DNA of 30,980 bases, taken from NCBI GenBank assembly GCA_900545245.1, contig UQYV01000041.1:1-30980 (forward strand), written 5' to 3'. A program made the position numbers and the translations under genes. Under the pieces are notes generated by a model. That model ran no database searches. It was not told where the DNA came from and was given only the letters and a program-made list of their open reading frames with translations. The DNA is from an uncultured Bacteroidales bacterium. GTDB lineage: Bacteria; Bacteroidota; Bacteroidia; Bacteroidales; UBA932. Each line of letters begins with the position of its first letter. Positions within the stretch are counted from its first letter, which is position 1. Shown here in pieces: positions 1 through 7,629 of this stretch.

Positions 1-46
1 AAATCCGTAGACTTTCTTTTTATTTCAACTCAGACACACTTTTTGA

Positions 47-283
47 AACAGTATCGGAGCCATTGATGCTGCCTATCTCAAGGGCTATATGGGCATAAAC
101 ATCAAGTCGTCACAGAGTTACGATCCTAATTCCGCTGCGAACCAGGTAAACCGCCTCTTCGGTATGAATCAGCAGGGTACGGAAATCGTACGCGCTTCGA
201 TGTTCGCCAACCGCTATCCGTTCGAGAAGGCGTTTGACCTCTTCGGAGCTGTGGAGGGTTGCGGTGCACAGATGCCTCAATAG
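47..283 (+). pseudogene. C-terminal fragment of an unrecognised protein, start missing
   Basis: An open frame runs from just after an in-frame TGA at 44-46 to the TAG at 281-283. Its first 14 codons contain no ATG, GTG or TTG; the first ATG is at 89 and would give 64 residues. The residues before that ATG (IGAIDAAYLKGY) read like ordinary protein and continue smoothly into the rest, so this is probably the tail of a longer gene whose upstream part is not present here. No signal peptide, membrane segment or motif is visible, and I do not recognise the family. The first ~46 bases do not continue the frame, so the gene is either broken or the window edge is not collinear with it. A short intact gene starting at 89 (AAGGG at 80-84 lies upstream) cannot be excluded. 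Confidence 0.4.
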
Positions 284-311
284 GTATTATTCATTAGTTT
301 CAGCCTTTCGG

Positions 312-326
312 AGCCTCTGAGAGGCT
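312..326. other. small perfect hairpin downstream of two convergent gene ends
   Basis: AGCCTC (312-317), loop TGA, GAGGCT (321-326) form a 6-bp stem between the end of the left-edge fragment (plus) and the end of the esterase gene (minus). It could serve as a bidirectional terminator, but neither side has a clear T-run, so the role is uncertain. Confidence 0.3.
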
Positions 327-332
327 GGTGTG

Positions 333-1700
333 CTACTTAATACTGCCCGTGGCGGGAAATTCTCCGCTGCGGGCAAATTTTGTCCAGAGGCTCCGAAATT
401 TGGCGGAATTGGCCTCATATTCTTCCCGTGTCATTCCCCTAAGCATTTCTGCGGAGCCCCAGTCTTCAAATTTTCCCAAAAGGAAGGGAAGTTCGATGCT
501 GTGGCAGGCGCCAAGTTCGGAGCCTTGAGGATGCCAACTGAAGCAGTAGGTCTGTGCCTCTATTCCGGCTGAGCGGAGTTTCGCGGCATAGCGCAGCGCC
601 GATTTTCGGAAAACCTTGTCTGTCAGGAATTTGACCAAAGGACGACGCAGCGAGGTTTTCCATAGGAAGCCGGTCCATTTGCGGATGTATGGCGAAGCGT
701 CATCTGCGTTGTAGCCGACAATGACTCTGAAACGGTCTTTCCCGTCCGTGGCACCCCGGTTTGGTTGCCCTGTGGCACAGGTCAGGGCAGGAGGAATCCT
801 CATATTATCCCGAAGCACTGGCAGAAATATCAGTCCGAGTCGCATCGACTTCACCGCATCCTGCGCCTCGATAATATGCCCGAGCGTCACCTCATCCCCC
901 TCGACGGCCTTGTCAAAGCACTTTTTCCTGCGTTCCCGAGCCGATTCTCCCTTCACGCCGCCAAGTCCTGCAATCGCGGAAAGTCGGTCGAGAAAGGCAT
1001 CAGTGACCTTTGCCGCAGCCTTCGGAGTTATCGTGTTTCCGAGCGGAGGAGACTGGAGTATCGCCCTATGGAACAGCGGCTCACCGCCAAAGCGTGGAAC
1101 ATTCGTAATCGGTTCCACATCGTCCGCCGAAGCAATCAGCGATGCAATGGAGTGCGCCCCCGCCGACTGCCCGAAAACTGTGACATTGTCCGGATCTCCT
1201 CCGAAAGAAGCGATATGTCGGCGAATCCAACGAAGAGCCGTTTTCTGGTCTTCAAGGCCAAGATTCGCAACTCCCCTCTCCGGATGCCAGATATATCCCT
1301 CTGCTCCAAGACGATAGGAAATCTTCACCACGATTACATCCCCCGCCAGAGCCAAAGAAGAAACATCATAACGATGGTCTTCACTCCCCCCTGTAAGGTA
1401 AAACCCGCCGTGAATCCACACCATCACAGGCAGCCGCCTATGCTCCTCCTCCGGCACAGTCACGGACAGGCAAAGTTCCCCCTCACGCATCTCCAAGCCC
1501 GAATCCGGTCCAAGTTGCCCCAGCAAATGCGACAGATTCTGAGGACAAACGCAGCCATATTCCCGCGCATCGACAATCTCCCCCTCCCCATATTCCACCA
1601 TCTCCGGCATCCCAAAGCGCGAATAACGGGCATAAACAATCCCGTGGAACAGACTGGCACCGTTCCACAGCTTCTCTCCGATGAATCGTCTCCCTGTCAT
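333..1700 (-). CDS. type B carboxylesterase, alpha/beta hydrolase
   Basis: 455 residues. Carboxylesterase type B (COesterase) family enzymes hydrolyse carboxylic esters by a Ser-Asp/Glu-His triad. All elements are visible: oxyanion-hole HGG at 97-99, nucleophile elbow GQSAG with Ser179, an acidic residue in GYNADDAS (Asp333 or Asp334), and the His in GACHSIELPFLLG (His400), which matches the family pattern GA-x-H-x-x-ELP. There is no signal peptide, so the protein is probably cytoplasmic, and at 455 residues it is a little shorter than the usual ~500. The gene stands alone, 59 bp downstream of the AAA+ ATPase gene on the same strand, with no obvious promoter box of its own, so the two may share a transcript. 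The substrate cannot be told from sequence. The family and catalytic triad are secure; the physiological role is not. Confidence 0.9.
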   Translation of the reverse strand: MTGRRFIGEKLWNGASLFHGIVYARYSRFGMPEMVEYGEGEIVDAREYGCVCPQNLSHLLGQLGPDSGLEMREGELCLSVTVPEEEHRRLPVMVWIHGGFYLTGGSEDHRYDVSSLALAGDVIVVKISYRLGAEGYIWHPERGVANLGLEDQKTALRWIRRHIASFGGDPDNVTVFGQSAGAHSIASLIASADDVEPITNVPRFGGEPLFHRAILQSPPLGNTITPKAAAKVTDAFLDRLSAIAGLGGVKGESARERRKKCFDKAVEGDEVTLGHIIEAQDAVKSMRLGLIFLPVLRDNMRIPPALTCATGQPNRGATDGKDRFRVIVGYNADDASPYIRKWTGFLWKTSLRRPLVKFLTDKVFRKSALRYAAKLRSAGIEAQTYCFSWHPQGSELGACHSIELPFLLGKFEDWGSAEMLRGMTREEYEANSAKFRSLWTKFARSGEFPATGSIK

Positions 1701-1759
1701 AGATGCTTAAGTTTTAAAAAATTCCACACAAAAAACCGCGCCCCTTCCGGTCGGATTTG

Positions 1760-3112
1760 TCATACAAGACCCGTCAAATCCGGAATCACGATTTGAGGCT
1801 TCGACTCAACGAAACGCCAGATAAACATCAGCATATAGATTGGCATATAGACCACAGGACCCGCCATCCGAAGATTGTCATTTGTCAGGACAACGGCACT
1901 CTTTATCTGATAGTTGTCACACGACATAACATTCTTCAGTGCATTATGCCTTTCATAATCCTTCCCAGATTTGACTTCCAAAGGCGTCACGCCCTCTGAT
2001 GTTTCCAGCACGAAGTCAAGTTCACCATATTTTTTGCTATTGAAATAGTAGAGTTCGAAACCATGAGCAAGCAGTTCCTGAGCCACAAGATTCTCATAGA
2101 CTGCACCATAATTCACATTCACATCGCCGCTGACTATCCTCAACGCAAGTCCGTCGGCATACTGGGAGGAAAGAAGCCCGACATCATTCTGAAAGAACTT
2201 GAAAAGATTCCTTTCCTCATTCAGTTTCAGCGGAGACTTAGGCTCGGACACATTATAGACAGGCAGCGCGACCCCGGCATCCTTAAGCCAGATAAAACCG
2301 TTCTCATATCTCTGGAAGCGTGCGTGTTCATTAAGCCTTTTCAAGACGAACCTTTTGTTGCTGGAGTTCAATTCTGACGGGATTAGGTCAAACATCTCAT
2401 TTATACCCAGTTTCTGTCCCGAGTCATACTGACTTATATCCCATTTATAAAGACGCAGTATGTCCGACTGACATTTTCTGACAGTCTGAAGATTATTCGT
2501 GTCCATATATGCCTGAACCGCAGCTGGCATTCCTCCGACAACAAGATAAATCCCTACAAGTTTCATCAAAGAAGTATGGACGACCGAATCGACAGGTTTC
2601 TTTTCAAGAAAAGCCTGACGAACAGAATCCAAGACAGAATTGCTGACGCCTACAGCACTGAAAAACTCCTCCATATCAAGTGGATAGACATCCAAGACGG
2701 ACATATATCCGACTGGAACGCTGCGAATATTCTTCAGTTCAACACCGAGCAGACTGCCACTCAAGGCATATCGATAACTTCCCTCATCGACAAGGAACTT
2801 AATCCATGTCACGATATCTCCGAATTTCTGAATCTCATCAAAGAAAATGAGGGTATTTCCTGGCTCAAGAATAGTATTGGTATATGCAGAAAGCCGAAAC
2901 AGTACTTCTTTCGCGTCCTTAGCCCCCTCAAAAACCGTGGTTGCCTCAGGGTTTTCAAGAAAGTTTATCTCCACCAATTTAAGCCCCGACGCCTTAGCGA
3001 ACTTTCTGATTGCAAAGGTTTTCCCTGTCTGACGAGCGCCAGTGAGAAGAAGTGAAGATGAGGATGTACGATAGTGTTCCTCAATCTGTCTATCAATCCT
3101 CCTTTCTATCAT
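1760..3112 (-). CDS. AAA+ ATPase with C-terminal DUF4143 / PD-(D/E)XK-like domain
   Basis: 450 residues. The N-terminal ATPase domain has Walker A GARQTGKT (25-32), Walker B LIFFDE (88-93) and a sensor-1-like YALSGS (115-120). The C-terminal part ends in GELDF (Asp366) and PLEVKSG (Glu379, Lys381), the D...E-x-K arrangement of PD-(D/E)XK nuclease-fold domains usually annotated DUF4143. This is a large, poorly characterised family, often present in many copies in Bacteroidales genomes and frequently next to no partner gene, as here. Whether the nuclease-like fold cuts DNA is unknown. The start at 3112 (ATG) leaves a ~34-nt leader behind a well-formed promoter, and the upstream region carries three 33-bp repeats that overlap that promoter. 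The assignment to the family is firm; the function is open (candidate defence, toxin or mobile-element-like gene). Confidence 0.88.
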   Translation of the reverse strand: MIERRIDRQIEEHYRTSSSSLLLTGARQTGKTFAIRKFAKASGLKLVEINFLENPEATTVFEGAKDAKEVLFRLSAYTNTILEPGNTLIFFDEIQKFGDIVTWIKFLVDEGSYRYALSGSLLGVELKNIRSVPVGYMSVLDVYPLDMEEFFSAVGVSNSVLDSVRQAFLEKKPVDSVVHTSLMKLVGIYLVVGGMPAAVQAYMDTNNLQTVRKCQSDILRLYKWDISQYDSGQKLGINEMFDLIPSELNSSNKRFVLKRLNEHARFQRYENGFIWLKDAGVALPVYNVSEPKSPLKLNEERNLFKFFQNDVGLLSSQYADGLALRIVSGDVNVNYGAVYENLVAQELLAHGFELYYFNSKKYGELDFVLETSEGVTPLEVKSGKDYERHNALKNVMSCDNYQIKSAVVLTNDNLRMAGPVVYMPIYMLMFIWRFVESKPQIVIPDLTGLV

Positions 3113-3137
3113 AATTTCAGATATTTATATTTAGTAA

Positions 3138-3236
3138 TACATTTTTCCAAGACAAAAATAGGAGATTACATACATTTTTCCAAGGTATTTTAGGTATATT
3201 TTATACACTTTTCCAAGAAATAGGGGAAATCATCCT
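3138..3236. repeat. three phased 33-bp direct repeats in a divergent promoter region
   Basis: The 14-mer TACATTTTTCCAAG occurs at 3138-3151 and 3171-3184, and as TACACTTTTCCAAG at 3204-3217. The spacing is exactly 33 bp in both steps. Outside the 14-mer the units have diverged, sharing only a TAGG-like centre. Read on the minus strand, the shared element is CTTGGAAAAATGTA. 33 bp is about three helical turns, so a protein bound to each copy would sit on the same DNA face. The copies lie at roughly -63, -30 and +3 relative to the predicted ATPase gene start site, as expected for an operator array. Confidence 0.8.
3153..3184 (-). promoter_or_regulatory. Bacteroidetes-type promoter of the AAA+ ATPase gene
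   Basis: Reading the minus strand, CTTGG (3184-3180) is followed by a 19-nt spacer and then TATTTTTG (3160-3153), which fits the Bacteroides consensus TTTG-N19-21-TAnnTTTG (-33 and -7 boxes) well. Transcription would begin near 3147, about 34 nt before the ATG. Both the -33 box and the probable start site lie inside copies of the 33-bp repeat. Confidence 0.6.
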
Positions 3237-3278
3237 TAAAGAAGGTGAGACAAATGTAGCGATTTTTTAGAAAAGTAT

Positions 3279-3286
3279 TAACTTTG
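3279..3286 (+). promoter_or_regulatory. -7 box upstream of mmdA
   Basis: TAACTTTG matches the TAnnTTTG -7 consensus. No convincing TTTG box is found 19-21 nt upstream. A start near 3292 would give a leader of about 20 nt to the ATG at 3314 and would exclude any coding start before 3292. Confidence 0.4.
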
Positions 3287-3313
3287 ACGTTTGTTTATGA
3301 AAAAATGAAACTT

Positions 3314-4876
3314 ATGAGCATCCAGACTGAAAAAATCAAGGAACTGGTCAAGAAGAGGGCGGTCGCGCGTTTGGGCGGCGGACAGGCGAGGATAGATGCG
3401 CAGCATTCGAAGGGGAAACTCACTGCACGTGAGAGGATTGCGTTGCTTTTGGACGAGGGGAGCTTCGAGGAATATGATATGTTCGTGCACCATCGCTGCC
3501 ACAATTTCGGGATGGACAAGACGCACTACGACGGCGACGGAGTGGTGACCGGACAGGGAACAATCGACGGAAGAGTCGTTTATGTCTTCGCACAGGACTT
3601 CACCGTCACCGGCGGCTCGCTTTCCGAGACAATGGCGCAGAAAATATGCAAAGTTATGGATGCGGCCGTGCGGAACGGTGCCCCTTGCATCGGAATCAAC
3701 GACTCCGGTGGAGCGCGAATCCAGGAAGGAGTGAGTTCGCTGGCGGGTTTCGGTGAGATTTTCGAGAGAAATATCCTTTCTTCCGGTGTGATTCCTCAGA
3801 TTTCGGGCATATTCGGTCCTTGCGCAGGCGGAGCGGTCTATTCCCCTGCCCTGACGGACTTCAATATAATGGTGAAAAACACATCCTATATGTTCCTTAC
3901 GGGGCCTGCGGTCGTCAAAAGCGTCACCGGTGAAGAAGTCACCCAGGAGCAACTCGGAGGAGCGGAGGTACATTCCAAAAAGAGCGGAGTCGCACATTTT
4001 GCCGCAGAAAGCGAGCAGGAGGGGCTTCAGCTCATACGCGAACTCATAAGTTACATCCCTTCTAACAACCGTGAAAAAGCGCCCGAAAGGCCGACAAACG
4101 ACCCATACAACCGCGTAGACTACGCACTCAACGACATAATTCCGGACAATCCGAACAAGGCTTATGATATGTATTCGGTCATCCGCAGCATCGTTGACGA
4201 CGCCCGTTTTCTCGAAATCCACAGCGAATGGGCGAAAAACATAATCATCGGATTCGCAAATATGGGAGGTAAATCGGTGGGAATCGTCGCAAACCAGCCT
4301 AAGTTTCTCGCGGGCGTTCTGGACATCAACGCTTCCCGCAAGGCTGCCCGTTTTGTCAGATTCTGCGACGCCTTCAACATCCCTATTATCAGCCTTGTGG
4401 ACGTGCCGGGATTTCTCTGCGGCACCCAGCAGGAATATGGCGGCATCATCTCCAACGGAGCGAAACTCCTCTATGCCTACGGCGAGGCGACAGTTCCGAA
4501 AATCACCGTCACACTTCGCAAAAGCTACGGCGGAGCGCATATCGTGATGAGCTGCAAGCAGTTGAGAGGTGACGTAAACTACGCCTGGCCGAGCGCCAAC
4601 ATCGCTGTAATGGGTGCTGACGGAGCGGTGGAAATCCTCTATTCGAAGGAACTCAAGGCGGAGGCTGACCCGACAAAACGGACGGAAATCAAAGAAGAGA
4701 AGAAAAAGGAATATGACGAGCTCTTCTGCAACCCATACTATTCGGCAGCATTCGGCTACATCGACGATGTCATTGAGCCTGCGAACACCCGTTTCCGCAT
4801 CATCCGCGCACTTGTGCAGTTGGAAAACAAGAAAGTGGAACAGCCTCATCGCAAGCACGACAACCTTCCGATGTAG
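3314..4876 (+). CDS. mmdA: methylmalonyl-CoA decarboxylase alpha subunit (carboxyltransferase)
   Basis: 520 residues from the ATG at 3314. The protein belongs to the PccB/MmdA acyl-CoA carboxyltransferase family, which moves CO2 from (S)-methylmalonyl-CoA to the biotin of the carrier subunit in the succinate-to-propionate route. Visible hallmarks are GGSLSET (100-106), the oxyanion motif NDSGGARIQEG (129-139), GPCAGGAVYSPA (168-179), and in the C-terminal half VDVPGFLCGTQQE and KSYGGAHIVM. Length is normal for the family. An ATG three codons upstream (3305) is possible, but MSIQTEKIKELVKKRA at 3314 matches the usual family N-terminus and lies just downstream of a -7 box. It heads a four-gene set with an OadG-like protein, a biotin carrier and a sodium-translocating beta subunit. 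That context separates a decarboxylase from a biosynthetic carboxylase, for which a biotin carboxylase would be needed; none is present. Confidence 0.93.
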   Translation: MSIQTEKIKELVKKRAVARLGGGQARIDAQHSKGKLTARERIALLLDEGSFEEYDMFVHHRCHNFGMDKTHYDGDGVVTGQGTIDGRVVYVFAQDFTVTGGSLSETMAQKICKVMDAAVRNGAPCIGINDSGGARIQEGVSSLAGFGEIFERNILSSGVIPQISGIFGPCAGGAVYSPALTDFNIMVKNTSYMFLTGPAVVKSVTGEEVTQEQLGGAEVHSKKSGVAHFAAESEQEGLQLIRELISYIPSNNREKAPERPTNDPYNRVDYALNDIIPDNPNKAYDMYSVIRSIVDDARFLEIHSEWAKNIIIGFANMGGKSVGIVANQPKFLAGVLDINASRKAARFVRFCDAFNIPIISLVDVPGFLCGTQQEYGGIISNGAKLLYAYGEATVPKITVTLRKSYGGAHIVMSCKQLRGDVNYAWPSANIAVMGADGAVEILYSKELKAEADPTKRTEIKEEKKKEYDELFCNPYYSAAFGYIDDVIEPANTRFRIIRALVQLENKKVEQPHRKHDNLPM

Positions 4877-4954
4877 TTTCCGGAAGATTCCGACACCGGG
4901 GGCCGACAACCCTGGAAATTGACAAAAGTAAAGACACCTACATAATATTGCGCA

Positions 4955-5266
4955 ATGAAATTCGGACTTATACTTTCGCTCACCGCTGTCCTTGTCGTTT
5001 TCGCGGCATTGACGGTGCTGTATTTCTGCTATTTGTGGATAGGCAAGGCGCAGAATTTCGAATGGGGAGGGCTGCGCAAGGGCCTCAAAGGCAGTAGAAA
5101 GTCCGGGGAAATGAGCCCGGAAGTGGCTGCAGCAGTGGCTATGGCTCTCGAAAAGGAACTCGGAAGGGAGGATGAGATTGCGGCGGCGATTGCAATGGCG
5201 CTTGAGGCTGATGGGTTTGGAGAGGTGCACGATGTGGAAAGTTATGTGATAACCATCAGACGGTAG
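4955..5266 (+). CDS. mmdD: OadG-like small membrane subunit of the decarboxylase
   Basis: 103 residues. One N-terminal transmembrane helix (about residues 5-30) is followed by a short basic linker and an Ala-rich cytoplasmic tail, the layout of OadG/MmdD subunits that hold the carboxyltransferase and biotin carrier at the membrane beta subunit. The tail carries a near-duplicate segment: EVAAAVAMALEKELG (56-70) and EIAAAIAMALEADGF (74-88), probably two amphipathic helices. The protein then ends in SYVITIRR. The gene lies 78 bp after mmdA and 79 bp before the biotin carrier gene. Sequence conservation in this family is low, so the call rests on size, topology and position. Confidence 0.8.
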   Translation: MKFGLILSLTAVLVVFAALTVLYFCYLWIGKAQNFEWGGLRKGLKGSRKSGEMSPEVAAAVAMALEKELGREDEIAAAIAMALEADGFGEVHDVESYVITIRR

Positions 5267-5268
5267 GA

Positions 5269-5302
5269 CGATTCATCAACATAAGCGATTTATCAATATA
5301 AG
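5269..5302. repeat. 17-bp tandem duplication between mmdD and mmdC
   Basis: CGATTCATCAACATAAG (5269-5285) is followed immediately by CGATTTATCAATATAAG (5286-5302), with 15 of 17 positions identical and both differences C/T. It starts two bases after the mmdD stop codon and lies within the 79-bp gap. Function unknown; slipped-strand duplication is the simplest origin. Confidence 0.75.
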
Positions 5303-5345
5303 AACAACTTTTCGACAAGATATATTACAATCATAATTCGGGATT

Positions 5346-5819
5346 ATGGGAAAATATAATTTCAGAATAAACGGACACGACTATCAGGTCGATGTCAACT
5401 CGGTGGAAGGCGGAATTGCCGATGTCACCGTGAACGGAACTGACTACAAAGTCGAACTCGCTGACGCAGTGCCCGCTCCTGCTCAACAGGCGGTAAGACC
5501 GGCCCCTCAGACAGTTTCCACAGGCGCTCCGGCGGTGACTCCTCAGGCGACCGCCCCTGCTCCTAAGGCGGCTCAAGCAGCAACTCCCACTGCACCACAA
5601 GGCAAGGGAGAAGTTGTCACCGCTCCCCTTCCGGGCGTGATTCTCGACATCAAAGTGAAGGTCGGGGATGCTGTCAAGGCAGGACAGACAGTCGCTGTTC
5701 TGGAGGCGATGAAGATGGAAAACGAAATAGAATCCACAGCAAGCGGCACAGTCACGGCAGTCAATGCCGGAAAAGGAGATTCTGTTCTTGAGGGTGCAGC
5801 CATAATAACTATAGGATAA
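5346..5819 (+). CDS. mmdC: biotin carrier (biotinyl domain) subunit of methylmalonyl-CoA decarboxylase
   Basis: 157 residues. The N-terminal 40 residues form a small beta-rich domain, residues ~41-88 are an Ala/Pro-rich flexible linker, and residues ~89-157 are a biotinyl/lipoyl attachment domain. The biotinylation motif is AMKM at 121-124, with Lys123 as the modified residue. The carrier takes CO2 from the MmdA active site and delivers it to the beta subunit, where decarboxylation drives sodium export. The stop codon overlaps the next start by one base (TAATG at 5817-5821), so the two are translationally coupled. The linker length and composition are typical of free-standing carriers from Bacteroidales and Veillonella-type decarboxylases. 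Confidence 0.92.
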   Translation: MGKYNFRINGHDYQVDVNSVEGGIADVTVNGTDYKVELADAVPAPAQQAVRPAPQTVSTGAPAVTPQATAPAPKAAQAATPTAPQGKGEVVTAPLPGVILDIKVKVGDAVKAGQTVAVLEAMKMENEIESTASGTVTAVNAGKGDSVLEGAAIITIG

Positions 5820-6961
5820 TGCACGAGATTTTCGACAGTCTCCAGCAGTTCTGGAGCTTCACCGGATTCTACAACTGCACCTGGCAGCACCTTGTGATGG
5901 TGGCGATTGGCCTCATCTTCATCTTTCTGGGTATAGTCAAAAAATGGGAGCCGCTGCTTCTGGTTCCGATTGGTTTCGGAATCATTGTCGGCAACATTCC
6001 GCTTCCGACTGGAATGCAGGTAGGCATATATGAGGAGGGTTCAGTGCTTAACATTCTCTATCAGGGAGTTGTGAAGGGCTGGTATCCCCCTTTGATTTTT
6101 CTTGGAATTGGCGCAATGACCGATTTTTCCTCTCTGATTTCCCAACCGCGTCTGATACTCATCGGAGCGGCGGCACAGATGGGCATTTTCGGAGCATTCC
6201 TTCTTGCGCTCTGGCTCGGATTCACCCCGCAGGAGGCCGGAGCAATCGGAATCATCGGCGGTGCGGACGGCCCTACGGCCATTTTCCTCAGTTCCAAACT
6301 CGCCCCACATCTTCTGGGAGCAATCGCAGTTTCGGCATATTCCTATATGGCGCTTGTACCGGTGATTCAGGAGCCGATTATGCTTTTATTAACCACAAAG
6401 AAGGAAAGACTCATCAAAATGGCGCCTCCAAGAGTGGTCAGCCAGAGAGAGAAAATAATGTTCCCGATTGTCGGATTCATACTCACGGCATTCATCGTCC
6501 CGTCGGGTCTTCCGCTTTTGGGTATGCTCTTTTTCGGTAATCTCCTGAAAGAGAGCGGAGTGACCAGAAGGCTTGCAGAGACAGCCAGAGGGCCGATGAT
6601 TGACGTTGTCACCACACTCATCGGACTCACGGTGGGAGCATCCACACAGGCCGACCAATTCCTTTCTCCGCAGTCGATTAAAATCTTCATTCTGGGGCTT
6701 ATATCCTTTGTAATTGCGACTTTCTGCGGCGTGCTTTTTGTGAAAATAATGAACCTGTTTTGCAAGGAAGGCAGAAAAATCAATCCGCTCATAGGCAATG
6801 CGGGAGTTTCCGCAGTTCCGGATTCCGCGAGGGTGTCCGAAGTGGTGGGTCGAAAGTTCGACAAAGACAACCACCTTCTTATGCACGCGATGGCACCGAA
6901 TGTGGCGGGAGTGATTGGTTCAGCGGTGGCTGCGGGTATTCTGCTGGGATTTCTGGGATAG
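5819..6961 (+). CDS. mmdB: sodium ion-translocating decarboxylase beta subunit (OadB/MmdB family)
   Basis: 380 residues, strongly hydrophobic, with about nine to eleven membrane segments. This subunit decarboxylates carboxybiotin and exports Na+. The two signature regions are present: GGADGPTAIF with Asp150, corresponding to Asp203 of Klebsiella OadB, and INPLIGNAGVSAVPDSARV with Asn322, Gly326, Ser331 and Arg338, corresponding to Asn373, Gly377, Ser382 and Arg389. All residues known to be needed for Na+ binding or coupling are therefore retained. The C-terminal MHAMAPNVAGVIGSAVAAG is also a family hallmark. The start overlaps the biotin carrier stop by one base. The gene ends the decarboxylase block, and the V-ATPase operon begins 61 bp later on the same strand. 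Confidence 0.95.
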   Translation: MHEIFDSLQQFWSFTGFYNCTWQHLVMVAIGLIFIFLGIVKKWEPLLLVPIGFGIIVGNIPLPTGMQVGIYEEGSVLNILYQGVVKGWYPPLIFLGIGAMTDFSSLISQPRLILIGAAAQMGIFGAFLLALWLGFTPQEAGAIGIIGGADGPTAIFLSSKLAPHLLGAIAVSAYSYMALVPVIQEPIMLLLTTKKERLIKMAPPRVVSQREKIMFPIVGFILTAFIVPSGLPLLGMLFFGNLLKESGVTRRLAETARGPMIDVVTTLIGLTVGASTQADQFLSPQSIKIFILGLISFVIATFCGVLFVKIMNLFCKEGRKINPLIGNAGVSAVPDSARVSEVVGRKFDKDNHLLMHAMAPNVAGVIGSAVAAGILLGFLG

Positions 6962-7022
6962 TGTCGGCGCAGTTGCGAAGCTTAAGTAAATGAAAATATA
7001 ATAACAATAAAAATACAACAAA

Positions 7023-7628
7023 ATGCAGAACAAATTGCAGGAACTGACAGACAAACTCTACAACGAGGGGCTGTCAAAAGGTAAGGCTGAGGGAGAGGCA
7101 ATTCTCGCAAAAGCAAACTCTGAGGCGGAGGAAATCATCGCCCAGGCCAAGAAAAAGGCTGATGCCATTGTTGCTAAAGCGCAGAAAGATGCTGAAGACC
7201 TCAAGACCAAGACTGCCGGAGACATCGCTCTCGCATCGAGACAGACAGTGAGCGAGACACGCCAGGCAATCGAGAAACTCATTGTGACAGAGGCTACTGA
7301 CGCTAAAGTGAAGGCAGCCCTTTCAGACGAGGAGTTCATCAAGACAATCATCACCACAGCCGTAAAGGCATTCGCTGAAGGCAAGGACTGCGGCATCGAA
7401 CTCTGCCTGCCGGAAAGCGCAAAAGGCAATCTCGACACATTCGTGAAAAAGGAAGTTGCCAAAACTCTCGGCAAAGAGGTGGAAGTGAAGTTCAGCAAGA
7501 AAATCGGAGGCGGATTCACCATCGGGCCTAAGGACGGCGGCTATTTCGTCAATTTCAGCGACGAGGCATTCAAGGAACTCATCAGCGAGTATCTGCGTCC
7601 TGCAACAAAGAAAATCCTCTTTGGATAA
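7023..7628 (+). CDS. ntpE: V/A-type ATPase subunit E (peripheral stalk)
   Basis: 201 residues. Residues ~10-75 form a charged, Ala-rich coiled coil of the kind found in V/A-ATPase E subunits (EAEEIIAQAKKKADAIVAKA and following), and the rest is a globular C-terminal head that would touch the catalytic ring. The E subunit is a stator element that stops the A3B3 head from rotating. It is the first gene of the operon, 61 bp after mmdB with no recognisable terminator or promoter between them, so read-through from the decarboxylase genes is likely. Only one base separates its stop from the next ATG. Coiled-coil E subunits vary widely in sequence; the operon position makes the call firm. Confidence 0.85.
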   Translation: MQNKLQELTDKLYNEGLSKGKAEGEAILAKANSEAEEIIAQAKKKADAIVAKAQKDAEDLKTKTAGDIALASRQTVSETRQAIEKLIVTEATDAKVKAALSDEEFIKTIITTAVKAFAEGKDCGIELCLPESAKGNLDTFVKKEVAKTLGKEVEVKFSKKIGGGFTIGPKDGGYFVNFSDEAFKELISEYLRPATKKILFG

Positions 7629-7629
7629 T

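Noticed and set aside
721..1796. Long plus-strand open frames opposite the carboxylesterase gene
   Set aside because: The minus strand encodes a complete catalytic triad and family motifs; the plus-strand translations are low-complexity Arg/Pro/Ser-rich shadows.
3278..5230. A 650-codon open frame on the minus strand opposite mmdA and mmdD
   Set aside because: It is the mirror of two well-conserved plus-strand genes, its translation is Arg/His/Cys-rich with no domain, and such long antisense frames are common opposite GC-rich coding sequence.
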